Of a DNA stretch of 6,603 bases, positions 1-5,028 are shown one piece after another (the first letter of the stretch is position 1; every line of letters starts with the position of its first letter). Origin of the DNA: JAIVJN01 sp036732565 (GTDB lineage: Bacteria > Acidobacteriota > Vicinamibacteria > Vicinamibacterales > UBA2999); NCBI GenBank assembly GCA_036732565.1, contig DAINCF010000402.1, positions 1 to 6,603 of the forward strand, written 5' to 3'. The position numbers were made by a program, and so were the translations under genes. The notes beneath the pieces were generated by a model. The model made no database searches, had not been told where the DNA came from, and saw only the letters and a program-made list of their open reading frames with translations.

Positions 1-891
1 CTTGCCTCCTCCGCCGCCACCTGCGGCCGGTGGTTGCGGGACGGGAGGCTCGGCGCCGCTCGTCATGCGCTTGATCTGCGCGACGGCGTTGTCGATCTTG
101 ATCTGCAGCAGCGCCTTGCCGATCTCGGGCGTCGACTTCGACTGATTGTTGCCGCTGACGCCGTTGTTCTCGTAGTCGTTCCCCGTCAGCCGGTCGCGTC
201 GAATGTGCTTGGCGTTGACGAACAGCAGCTCGGAGGTGTCGAGGATGTTGGCGTGGTTGCCGACTTGATCCTCGCCGACGCCCAGCAGCTTGGCCGCGTA
301 CGTGTTCTGCTCGCGGTGCGCCTTGGTGTAGTAATCGTCGACCCAGTACGCCTTGGCGGTGGTGCCTTGCCAGAGCTCGTTGAGCTTCAAGGCGGCCGTC
401 CGCATGCCGGTGCGATTGCCGCCGGACTCGCCGATGAAGAGGATGGCGGTGAAGCCGCCGGCCTTGAGGCTGCGCCCGGCGCTGACGAGCAGATCGACGA
501 AGCGATCCTCGGGGAGGGTGATCGTGCCGGGCTTGCTCATGTGCCCGCTGACGGTCTCCCAACTGCCTTCGGGCACATACGTGATGGTCGGCGCCACCAG
601 CGTCTTGCCGATCGCGCGCGCGATCTTGTCGGCGGCGTGGTTCATGACGAACTTGTGCTCGCCGTCGACCATGTGCGGGCCTTTCTGTTCGGTGCCCGCC
701 GTGCCGACGATGACGGTGGTGCTGCCGGCTTTGACGAGGTCGCGCGCCTCGGCCCAGGTCAGCTCTTCGAGAAAAACGGTGTCGGGCGGCTTGCCCGATG
801 GACCGGTGGGGGGAGCGTCTGACGGACGCTGCGCCGACAGCGTCGCCAGGGTCAGGAACAGCAGTGAAATGGAGATACGAAGTCTGTGCAT
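1..891 (-). CDS. Exported creatininase-family protein (3' end outside window)
   Basis: The visible 297 residues carry the creatininase (creatinine amidohydrolase) fold signature, but the substrate cannot be named. Residues 2-21 form a Sec-type signal peptide: basic start (HRLR), hydrophobic core (ISLLFLTLATL), then SAQ, so the protein is probably exported. Family landmarks are GTEQKGPHM at 66-74, PEGSW at 107-111, PGTITLPED at 121-129, GFTAILFIGESGGN at 146-159 and GNHANILDTS at 211-220. Metal-ligand positions differ from Pseudomonas creatininase. Of the EQHGPH motif only Glu68 remains, Lys70 replaces the second ligand His, His79 sits where the ligand Asp is expected, and Ser156 replaces the His of NGHGGN. 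The visible tail is Pro/Gly-rich (six glycines in a row) and no stop is reached. No Shine-Dalgarno precedes the ATG. A TAGAAT hexamer on the minus strand (908-913) could give a very short leader. The gene follows the EamA gene in the same direction after 111 bp. Confidence 0.85.
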   Translation of the reverse strand, partial: MHRLRISISLLFLTLATLSAQRPSDAPPTGPSGKPPDTVFLEELTWAEARDLVKAGSTTVIVGTAGTEQKGPHMVDGEHKFVMNHAADKIARAIGKTLVAPTITYVPEGSWETVSGHMSKPGTITLPEDRFVDLLVSAGRSLKAGGFTAILFIGESGGNRTGMRTAALKLNELWQGTTAKAYWVDDYYTKAHREQNTYAAKLLGVGEDQVGNHANILDTSELLFVNAKHIRRDRLTGNDYENNGVSGNNQSKSTPEIGKALLQIKIDNAVAQIKRMTSGAEPPVPQPPAAGGGGGGK

Positions 892-909
892 GGGCGGCCC
901 GGGCGCTAT

Positions 910-967
910 TCTAGCGAGGCTCCGCCTCAGACTCCCGAGAAAAGACTGGAAGGCTCGCCTCGCTAGA
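910..967. repeat. 11-bp perfect inverted repeat in the EamA/creatininase gap
   Basis: TCTAGCGAGGC at 910-920 is mirrored exactly by GCCTCGCTAGA at 957-967, with 36 bp between. A smaller hairpin, GAGGC-TCC-GCCTC, lies at 916-928 inside the left half. The structure occupies most of the 111-bp gap between two co-directional minus-strand genes, so it would lie in the operon 3' UTR or the creatininase leader. There is no U-tract, so it is not a standard intrinsic terminator. It may be a remnant of a small mobile palindrome or an RNA-stability element. Confidence 0.55.
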
Positions 968-1002
968 GACAGCGTCGTTTTGCCCCGCTCCGCGGGGCGG
1001 CC

Positions 1003-1431
1003 TCAGCGGCGGAGCAGCACCAGGCCGGTAAGGCAGAGCAGCAAGCCCAGGGCGTTCGCGGGGGATAGCCGCTCGCCAAACAGCATGAGCCCAAGTGGAA
1101 CCAGCAGCGCGGCCACGGCCCCGTTGCTGATCACGGAGGTCGTGCTGACGGGCCATGCGGCGCCGTACGCCAGGACGTACCCGAGCTCGATCAGGAAGGC
1201 GGCGAGGCCCAGGAACAGCACCGCAGGGTGTCCGACGCGCATCGCGGGGCCTGTCGAGGTCGCGGGCAGCAGCAGGTAGGCCGCGACGCTGGCGGCCAGC
1301 GCGGTGGCGTAGGCCACAACCAACACCAGCGCCGGGTTCAGATCCTTCGGGATCGACTTCGCGGACACGTGGTAGAACACGCCGCCGCAGATGGTCAGCA
1401 ACAGCGGCACGGCGATCGACATCCGGTTCAC
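1003..1431 (-). CDS. Half-size EamA/DMT-family permease, 142 aa
   Basis: This is a small inner-membrane protein of the drug/metabolite transporter superfamily with a single EamA-type unit. Hydrophobic segments lie at about 6-24, 33-55, 69-91, 98-118 and 125-140, giving five likely membrane helices. The end, VPLGLMLFGERLSPANALGL (111-130), matches the conserved end of an EamA repeat (the GE.L.....G motif). Full EamA transporters have two such units, so this one would need to pair with itself. Many relatives export amino acids or other metabolites. The substrate here is unknown. The GTG start is chosen because GGAGG (minus strand, 1437-1441) lies 5 nt upstream and because GTG overlaps the TGA of the regulator gene (GTGA at 1428-1431). 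An ATG at 1420-1422 is the alternative but is 14 nt from the ribosome site. Confidence 0.85.
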   Translation of the reverse strand: MNRMSIAVPLLLTICGGVFYHVSAKSIPKDLNPALVLVVAYATALAASVAAYLLLPATSTGPAMRVGHPAVLFLGLAAFLIELGYVLAYGAAWPVSTTSVISNGAVAALLVPLGLMLFGERLSPANALGLLLCLTGLVLLRR

Positions 1432-2087
1432 GACGACCTCCGTATGCGTCGCCGCGTCGGCGCTCGACCGGGTACGGCCGCGCGCGGCGTGTGCCATTCG
1501 GCGACGACCAGCGTGAAGCGCACGGGCTTCTTCCCGACACACGTGTACGCGTGCGGGCGATCGGTGTGCGCGAGCGCCGAGGCGCCCTGCTCAATCACGT
1601 ATTTCGCGTCGCCATACGCCAGGGCGAGCGTGCCGCTCGTGACATACATCAGCTCCTGCGTCCCCTCCGGATGCGCGGTGCCCTGGTAGGTTTCGCCAGG
1701 CTGCATCTCCCACGTCCACAGCTCCAGCATGTCTGGGCCGCTGGAGCCGACGTGGAACGTCGCCCAGCCGCCCTTGGGCCCGCGCCACAACACGCGCGGC
1801 GATCCGGCGGGCACGACCTCGATGGGAGGATGGCCAGCCACCTCCACGAGATCGGCGACCGAGACGCCGAGGCCCGCCGCCACCTTGCAGAGCGTGGCAA
1901 TGGAAGGATTGGCGTCGCCCTTCTCGATCTGCACGAGCATGCCCTTGCTGACCGACGCCCGCGCCGAGAGCTGATCCAGCGAGAGCCGGTGTCGATGGCG
2001 AAGCTCGCGAATCTTGCCGGAGACTTGCGCGATCAGCTCGTGCTCGCGGTCGGCGGTCGGCGCCGGCGGCTGCGGCGACGCGGTCAT
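1428..2087 (-). CDS. XRE-family HTH regulator with C-terminal cupin domain
   Basis: This is a cytoplasmic DNA-binding regulator of 219 aa. An XRE-type helix-turn-helix spans about residues 25-81, with LSLDQLSARASVSKGMLVQI at 35-54 and then EKGDANPS and LGVSVADLV. A cupin_2 barrel spans about 120-197. It has a metal-type His/Glu set at His139, Glu141 and Glu145 (AHPEGTQE) and a later His179 (TDRPHAY), which suggests it senses a small ligand. The tail is Arg-rich. It overlaps the downstream permease gene by 4 bp and diverges from the solo B3/4 gene, so it probably controls both, including itself, through the half-sites at 2081-2143. The ATG at 2087 has no Shine-Dalgarno. An in-frame ATG at 2108, adding seven residues, could be used by a leaderless transcript. 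Ligand and regulatory sign are not known. HTH-cupin regulators of this layout often control transport or degradation genes. Confidence 0.9.
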   Translation of the reverse strand: MTASPQPPAPTADREHELIAQVSGKIRELRHRHRLSLDQLSARASVSKGMLVQIEKGDANPSIATLCKVAAGLGVSVADLVEVAGHPPIEVVPAGSPRVLWRGPKGGWATFHVGSSGPDMLELWTWEMQPGETYQGTAHPEGTQELMYVTSGTLALAYGDAKYVIEQGASALAHTDRPHAYTCVGKKPVRFTLVVAEWHTPRAAVPGRAPTRRRIRRSS

Positions 2088-2143
2088 TTTATTGACCGTT
2101 CTGGTCATGATAAGGTAATACATTATATCGACCGTAACGGTCA
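2081..2143. promoter_or_regulatory. Divergent operator cluster of TGACCG/CGGTCA half-sites
   Basis: The region holds CGGTCA (2081), TGACCG (2093), TGGTCA (2102), CGACCG (2129) and CGGTCA (2138). The clearest site is GACCGTAACGGTC at 2130-2142, a 13-bp palindrome with one central base. GACCGTTCTGGTC at 2094-2106 matches it at 10 of 13 positions. ATTGACCGTT (2091-2100) and AACGGTCAAT (2136-2145) are exact mirror copies. The palindromes fit a dimeric regulator. The divergent XRE-cupin protein is the natural candidate, by inference. Confidence 0.7.
2092..2121 (+). promoter_or_regulatory. Possible promoter of the B3/4 gene
   Basis: TTGACC at 2092-2097 could be the -35 box. A weak -10 (TAATAC, 2116-2121) follows at 18 bp. 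Transcription would start near 2128, directly before the palindrome at 2130-2142, where a bound regulator would block it. The -10 match is poor, so this is tentative. Confidence 0.35.
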
Positions 2144-2144
2144 A
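2115..2144 (-). promoter_or_regulatory. Possible promoter of the XRE-cupin/EamA operon
   Basis: On the minus strand TTGACC (2144-2139) is followed after 18 bp by TATTAC (2120-2115). The predicted start is near 2108, which is itself an in-frame ATG. A perfect TATAAT also occurs at 2127-2122 but has no good -35 at the normal distance. The -35 lies inside the 2130-2142 palindrome, which suits autoregulation. Confidence 0.4.
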
Positions 2145-2202
2145 TATGATGACTGCATGGGCTTGTCCCCGCGCCGCGGGCGAGAGATCTCGAAGGCCAG
2201 TG

Positions 2203-2889
2203 ATGTCTGAACCTGAAGCGTTCGTTCCCGCGGTCGATCCCCCGATCTGGCGTCTCCGACCCGACTTTGTCGCGTTGAGCATCGTCGTGCGGGGCGGACG
2301 TAACGTGGTGAGTCGGGACGACGCGGACGTGGCGGAGCTCCTGAAGGACCGGCCGCCGTGGGGAGACGCGCATCTCGAGGCGTGGCGTCAGGCCTATGCG
2401 GCGTTTGGCGCCAGGCCGAAGCGCACGCCGTCCTCCGCCGAAGCGCTTCGCCGGCGCGTGGAGCGTGACGGCGCGCTTCCGCGCATCAACGCGCTCGTGG
2501 ATTTGTACAACGCGCTGAGCGTGCGCCATGCACTGCCGATCGGCGGCGAGGATCTCACTGCCTATCGCGGTACGCCGCGGCTGGTGCGTGCCGCCGGCGA
2601 CGAGCGCTTCGAGACGATGAGAGACGGGCAACCGTCCGTCGAGATCGTCGATGCCGGCGAAGTCGTCTGGCGCGACGATGCGGGGGTGACGTGCCGGCGG
2701 TGGAATTGGCGGCAGAGCCCGCGCACGCGGCTCGATGTTCACACCACGGAGATGTGGTTCGTGCTCGAGCGGCTGGAGCCCATGCCGCTCGGGGCGCTGG
2801 ACGAGGCAGGGGACGCGCTGATAGCCGGCGTACTGGAGCTGGCGCCGGCGGCCACGGTGACGAAGACCACGATCGCGCCGCTGCCTTAG
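2203..2889 (+). CDS. Solo B3/4 domain protein (PheRS beta editing-domain homologue)
   Basis: The 228-aa protein looks like a free-standing B3/4 domain (COG3382-type), related to the part of phenylalanyl-tRNA synthetase beta that hydrolyses mischarged Tyr-tRNA(Phe). The supporting stretch is PSSAEALRRRV (76-86), then LPRINALVDLYNALSVRHAL (92-111) with IGGED after it, then GEVVWRDDAGVTCRRWNWRQ (152-171). No synthetase catalytic or anticodon-binding domain is present. The length is normal for solo members. ATG 2203 is preferred because GAAGG (2192-2196) lies 6 nt upstream and family similarity starts soon after. ATG 2146 would add 19 unconserved residues and sits in the operator. The gene is divergent from an HTH-cupin regulator and a permease. 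A role in clearing tRNA charged with a wrong or non-protein amino acid is inferred from the fold and neighbours, and the substrate is unknown. Confidence 0.85.
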   Translation: MSEPEAFVPAVDPPIWRLRPDFVALSIVVRGGRNVVSRDDADVAELLKDRPPWGDAHLEAWRQAYAAFGARPKRTPSSAEALRRRVERDGALPRINALVDLYNALSVRHALPIGGEDLTAYRGTPRLVRAAGDERFETMRDGQPSVEIVDAGEVVWRDDAGVTCRRWNWRQSPRTRLDVHTTEMWFVLERLEPMPLGALDEAGDALIAGVLELAPAATVTKTTIAPLP

Positions 2890-2907
2890 AGCGCGCTTCG
2901 AAATTGG

Positions 2908-3050
2908 GTACGTAGCGCAGGCCTTGCGCCTTCGCGCGGACGCTCCGGCGACACTCGCCGTAGCCTTGGCGGAGGCGGTCAGGCCTGCCTGACGGTGTCA
3001 GCCGCGCACCAACGGTGTTTCGCAGGCCTTAAAGGCCTTGCTGCGTACGC
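2908..3050. repeat. Dispersed palindromic repeat element, copy A
   Basis: The element begins 19 bp after the B3/4 stop with GTACGTAGCGC (2908-2918). It ends with an imperfect mirror, AGGCCTTGCTGCGTACGC (3033-3050). Inside are a perfect hairpin, GTCAGGC-CT-GCCTGAC (2978-2993), and a near-palindrome around CAGGCCTTAAAGGCCTTG (3023-3040). GTACGTAGCGC recurs exactly at 4945-4955, and the AGGCCTnAAGGCCT core recurs at 4975-4988. It is probably a non-coding REP/MITE-like family of this genome. Confidence 0.65.
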
Positions 3051-3158
3051 GACCGGCAATTTTGCAACTCACTCTCAGGCTCCTCGAGCTCGAGGTCAGC
3101 GGTTTTCCGAGTGCCGAATCCCGAGTCGCGGGTCCCGAGTCGTGAGTCCGAGACCCGA

Positions 3159-3221
3159 GAGTCCTGAGTCCTGAGTCCTGAGGCCTGAGGCCCGAGGCCC
3201 GAGGCCCGAGGCGCGAGTCCT
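3159..3221. repeat. Nine-unit 7-bp tandem repeat (GAGKCCY)
   Basis: Nine contiguous heptamers read GAGTCCT x3, GAGGCCT, GAGGCCC x3, GAGGCGC, GAGTCCT. A degenerate continuation (CCCGAGTC, GTGAGTCCGAGACCCGA) extends left to about 3117. The array ends 20 bp before the TetR promoter and appears non-coding. The gradual T-to-G and T-to-C drift across units fits slipped-strand expansion. The rest of the 387-bp gap 2890-3276 contains only the palindromic element and the TetR promoter. I see no gene in it. Confidence 0.8.
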
Positions 3222-3240
3222 CTCAGAGGGCGCCCGACGC

Positions 3241-3270
3241 TTGAATTAGCACGACCGTTCGTTTTAGAAT
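3241..3270 (+). promoter_or_regulatory. TetR gene promoter with operator in the spacer
   Basis: TTGAAT (3241-3246) and TAGAAT (3265-3270) are separated by 18 bp, a good sigma70-type pair. The spacer contains ACGACCGTTCGT (3251-3262), palindromic except for one base pair, so a bound repressor would cover the core promoter. The predicted start of transcription is at or next to the GTG at 3277. Confidence 0.7.
3248..3262. promoter_or_regulatory. TetR-type operator 1
   Basis: AGCACGACCGTTCGT differs at one position from AGCACGAACGTTCGT at 3898-3912. The ACGAACGTTCGT core resembles operators of TetR/AcrR-family repressors. Its place in the promoter of a tetR-like gene suggests autorepression. Confidence 0.65.
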
Positions 3271-3276
3271 TGCCCC

Positions 3277-3879
3277 GTGCGGCGCGGCGATATGACCCGG
3301 CATACGATTCTCGAACGCGCGACGACCCTGGCGAGTCGGGTCGGCCTGGAGGGGATGTCGATTGGCGCGCTGGCCGACGAACTGGGCCTCTCCAAGAGCG
3401 GCCTGTTTGCGCACTTCAAGTCCAAGGAGGCGCTCGAGGTCCAGGTGCTCGACTTTGCTGCGGAGCAGTTCGTCGAAGAGGTCGTCCGTCCGTCCCTGGC
3501 GGCGCCACGAGGCGAGCCGCGAGTGAGGGAGCTGTTCAGCCGGTGGTTGCGATGGGCCAAGGCCCACCCCGGGCGAAGCGGCTGCCTGTTCGTCTCGGCG
3601 GCCGCCGAGTTGGACGATCGGCCGGGCGCGGCTCGTGACCGCGTCGTGCTGGCCCAGCGTGACTGGTTGGCGTGTCTGGCGCGCGCGGCGCAGTTGGCCA
3701 CGCGTGAAGGCCACTTCCACAGGGCGACGGACCCACAGCAGTTTGCCTATGAGGTCTACAGCTTGATGCTCGGTTACCACCACGCCGCGCGCTTGTTGCA
3801 GGACCCAGCGGCGGAGAGTCGGGCGAGAAACGCGTTCGAGCGGCTCCTGGCCCTCGCTCGGGCGATGCCGTCACCGTAG
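3277..3879 (+). CDS. TetR/AcrR-family transcriptional repressor
   Basis: This is a 200-aa DNA-binding regulator. The N-terminal HTH spans about 8-54, with MSIGALADELGLSKSGLFAHF at its core and KSKEAL after it, the classic TetR recognition helix and following turn. The all-helical C-terminal ligand and dimer domain includes LFSRWLRWAKAHPGRSGCLF (86-105) and AAAELDDRPG (108-117), typical of one TetR subfamily with a GGCLF-like motif. The GTG at 3277 is chosen because relatives begin with an RKGE.TR-type sequence, matched here by RRGDMTR, and because the promoter places transcription start at that base. ATG 3292 is the alternative. Neither has a Shine-Dalgarno. It probably represses itself and the downstream hydrolase gene through the two matching palindromes. 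The inducer is unknown. Confidence 0.9.
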   Translation: MRRGDMTRHTILERATTLASRVGLEGMSIGALADELGLSKSGLFAHFKSKEALEVQVLDFAAEQFVEEVVRPSLAAPRGEPRVRELFSRWLRWAKAHPGRSGCLFVSAAAELDDRPGAARDRVVLAQRDWLACLARAAQLATREGHFHRATDPQQFAYEVYSLMLGYHHAARLLQDPAAESRARNAFERLLALARAMPSP

Positions 3880-3897
3880 ATGGCCGCCTCACTAAAA

Positions 3898-3912
3898 AGC
3901 ACGAACGTTCGT
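3898..3912. promoter_or_regulatory. TetR-type operator 2, upstream of the hydrolase gene
   Basis: The ACGAACGTTCGT core (3901-3912) is a perfect 12-bp palindrome. The 15-bp site matches operator 1 at 14 positions. It lies 19 bp after the TetR stop and 86 bp before the hydrolase ATG. No convincing -35/-10 pair is visible next to it. Confidence 0.65.
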
Positions 3913-3941
3913 AGCTCAAGCGAGTACCGACGCCGCCATCA

Positions 3942-3980
3942 GAGTCTGAGTCGGAGTCGCAAAACGCAAACGCCAAACGC
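3942..3980. repeat. Short simple repeats in the hydrolase leader
   Basis: GAGTC occurs at 3942, 3948 and 3954 with a 6-bp period. AAACGC occurs at 3962, 3968 and 3975. GAGTC echoes the heptamer array at 3159-3221. The stretch separates operator 2 from the hydrolase start and shows no ribosome-binding site. Confidence 0.5.
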
Positions 3981-3998
3981 CCGACCTCAATACCCATC

Positions 3999-4919
3999 AT
4001 GGCGCCTTCACTTGTTCTCGAGACCGCTCTCCGGACCGTCCTTCGTCCGTTGAGCCTCGTCGCGCCTTCGTTCGTCGGCCGCCTCGCCGTGCGTGCGTTC
4101 TGCAGGACTCCACCCCGTCGCGCTTCGGAGCGCATCGCCGCCCTGCTAGCTACCGGTGAACGTACCACCGTGGAAGTCCGGAGCCGCGACATCGCGGTGT
4201 GGAACTGGAGCAACGATCTCCCGGGGGCAGACCCCTTCGAAAGGAATGCGCCCCTGTGGAAATCTCGCCGGCGCCGGCCGCGGGTGATGCTCGTGCACGG
4301 GTGGGGCGGCATCGGTGGGCAGCTCGCGACGTTCGTGCCAGCGCTGCTCGAGCGCGGGTATTCGGTCGTCACCTTCGACGCGCCAGGACACGGCGCGTCG
4401 GCCGGGCACGAGAGCTCCCTCATCCACTTCGCGGACGCGATGCTCGCCGTTCACCAATCCTTCGAGCCGGTGGATGCGATCGTCGCCCACTCACTCGGTG
4501 CCGCCGCCGCCACCTTCGCGATGTCCCGCGGCCTCGATGCCCACGCGGCCGTGTTCCTCGGTCCCCCCGCCCATCCGCTCGAGTGGACCGAGATGTTCGC
4601 GCGGCGCTTCGGGTTGACCGACGCCGCCATCGATCGCATGCGCCACCGCGCCGAGCAGGAGCTCGCATTTCGCTGGGACGATATCGATACGGTCTCGATC
4701 GCCCGCCGCCTCCGCGTGCCTCTCCTCGTCATGCATGACGTTGACGATGACGAGGTGCCGGCGGCGCAAGGTCGAGAGCTGGCGGAGTCGTGGCCCGGCG
4801 CGCGGTTCGTCTCCACGCGCGGCCTCGGTCACCGCCGCATCCTCAGCGACGCCGACGTCATCCGGCAGAGCACCGAGTTCCTTGCCGACGCGCTCGTCGA
4901 GTCGAGCGCCGCGCTGTAA
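3999..4919 (+). CDS. Alpha/beta hydrolase
   Basis: This is a 306-aa serine hydrolase-type protein, probably cytoplasmic. The oxyanion-hole motif HGWGG is at 100-104, followed by GYSVVTFDAPGHGAS (120-134), the usual strand-4 motif. The nucleophile elbow is AHSLG with Ser165. The acid is probably Asp250 in HDVDDDEVP (246-254), and the base is His278 in GLGHRRI. The triad is therefore complete. Residues 1-60 form a less conserved N-terminal region ahead of the core with a mildly hydrophobic stretch (about 11-35), not a clear signal peptide. The elbow is AHSLGA rather than GHSLGG. The substrate cannot be told from the sequence: esterase, lipase-like or C-C hydrolase are all possible. The ATG at 3999 has no Shine-Dalgarno, and CCGACCTCAATACCCATC precedes it. 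The gene lies 119 bp after the TetR gene, with a TetR-type operator between, so it is the likely target of that repressor. Confidence 0.9.
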   Translation: MAPSLVLETALRTVLRPLSLVAPSFVGRLAVRAFCRTPPRRASERIAALLATGERTTVEVRSRDIAVWNWSNDLPGADPFERNAPLWKSRRRRPRVMLVHGWGGIGGQLATFVPALLERGYSVVTFDAPGHGASAGHESSLIHFADAMLAVHQSFEPVDAIVAHSLGAAAATFAMSRGLDAHAAVFLGPPAHPLEWTEMFARRFGLTDAAIDRMRHRAEQELAFRWDDIDTVSIARRLRVPLLVMHDVDDDEVPAAQGRELAESWPGARFVSTRGLGHRRILSDADVIRQSTEFLADALVESSAAL

Positions 4920-4944
4920 GAGTGCGTTGCGCAATACCCGAGGC

Positions 4945-4997
4945 GTACGTAGCGCCGGCCCGCACTGTTGAGGCAGGCCTGAAGGCCTGCGCTACGT
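4945..4997. repeat. Dispersed palindromic repeat element, copy B
   Basis: ACGTAGCGC (4947-4955) is mirrored exactly by GCGCTACGT (4989-4997). Inside lies a perfect hairpin, GCAGGCCT-GA-AGGCCTGC (4973-4990). It shares GTACGTAGCGC with the copy at 2908. It sits between the convergent hydrolase and NIPSNAP-domain genes and may fold as RNA from either side, but lacks a U-tract. It accounts for most of the gap 4920-5028. Confidence 0.7.
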
Positions 4998-5028
4998 GCA
5001 ATCTCGCAACACGTTCTAAGCCCAGGGG

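Noticed and set aside
34..822. A 262-codon plus-strand open frame
   Set aside because: It lies antisense to the creatininase-family gene. Its product is low-complexity, with no recognisable motif, while the minus strand has a signal peptide and clear family motifs.
982..998. GC-rich hairpin as an intrinsic terminator of the EamA operon
   Set aside because: In the direction of transcription the stem is followed by AAAACGACG, not a U-tract. The T-run is on the wrong strand.
2146..2202. Upstream ATG extension of the B3/4 gene
   Set aside because: It adds 19 residues with no family similarity, begins at the operator, and lacks a ribosome site. ATG 2203 has GAAGG at proper spacing.
1155..2210. 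A 351-codon plus-strand open frame
   Set aside because: It is antisense to the EamA and XRE-cupin genes, Arg-rich, with no domain signal. It is a GC-rich shadow frame.
3159..3221. CRISPR-like array
   Set aside because: Units are 7 bp and contiguous with no unique spacers. It is a simple tandem repeat.
3536..4423. A 295-codon minus-strand open frame
   Set aside because: It spans parts of the TetR gene, the intergenic gap and the hydrolase gene on the opposite strand, and has no coherent motif.
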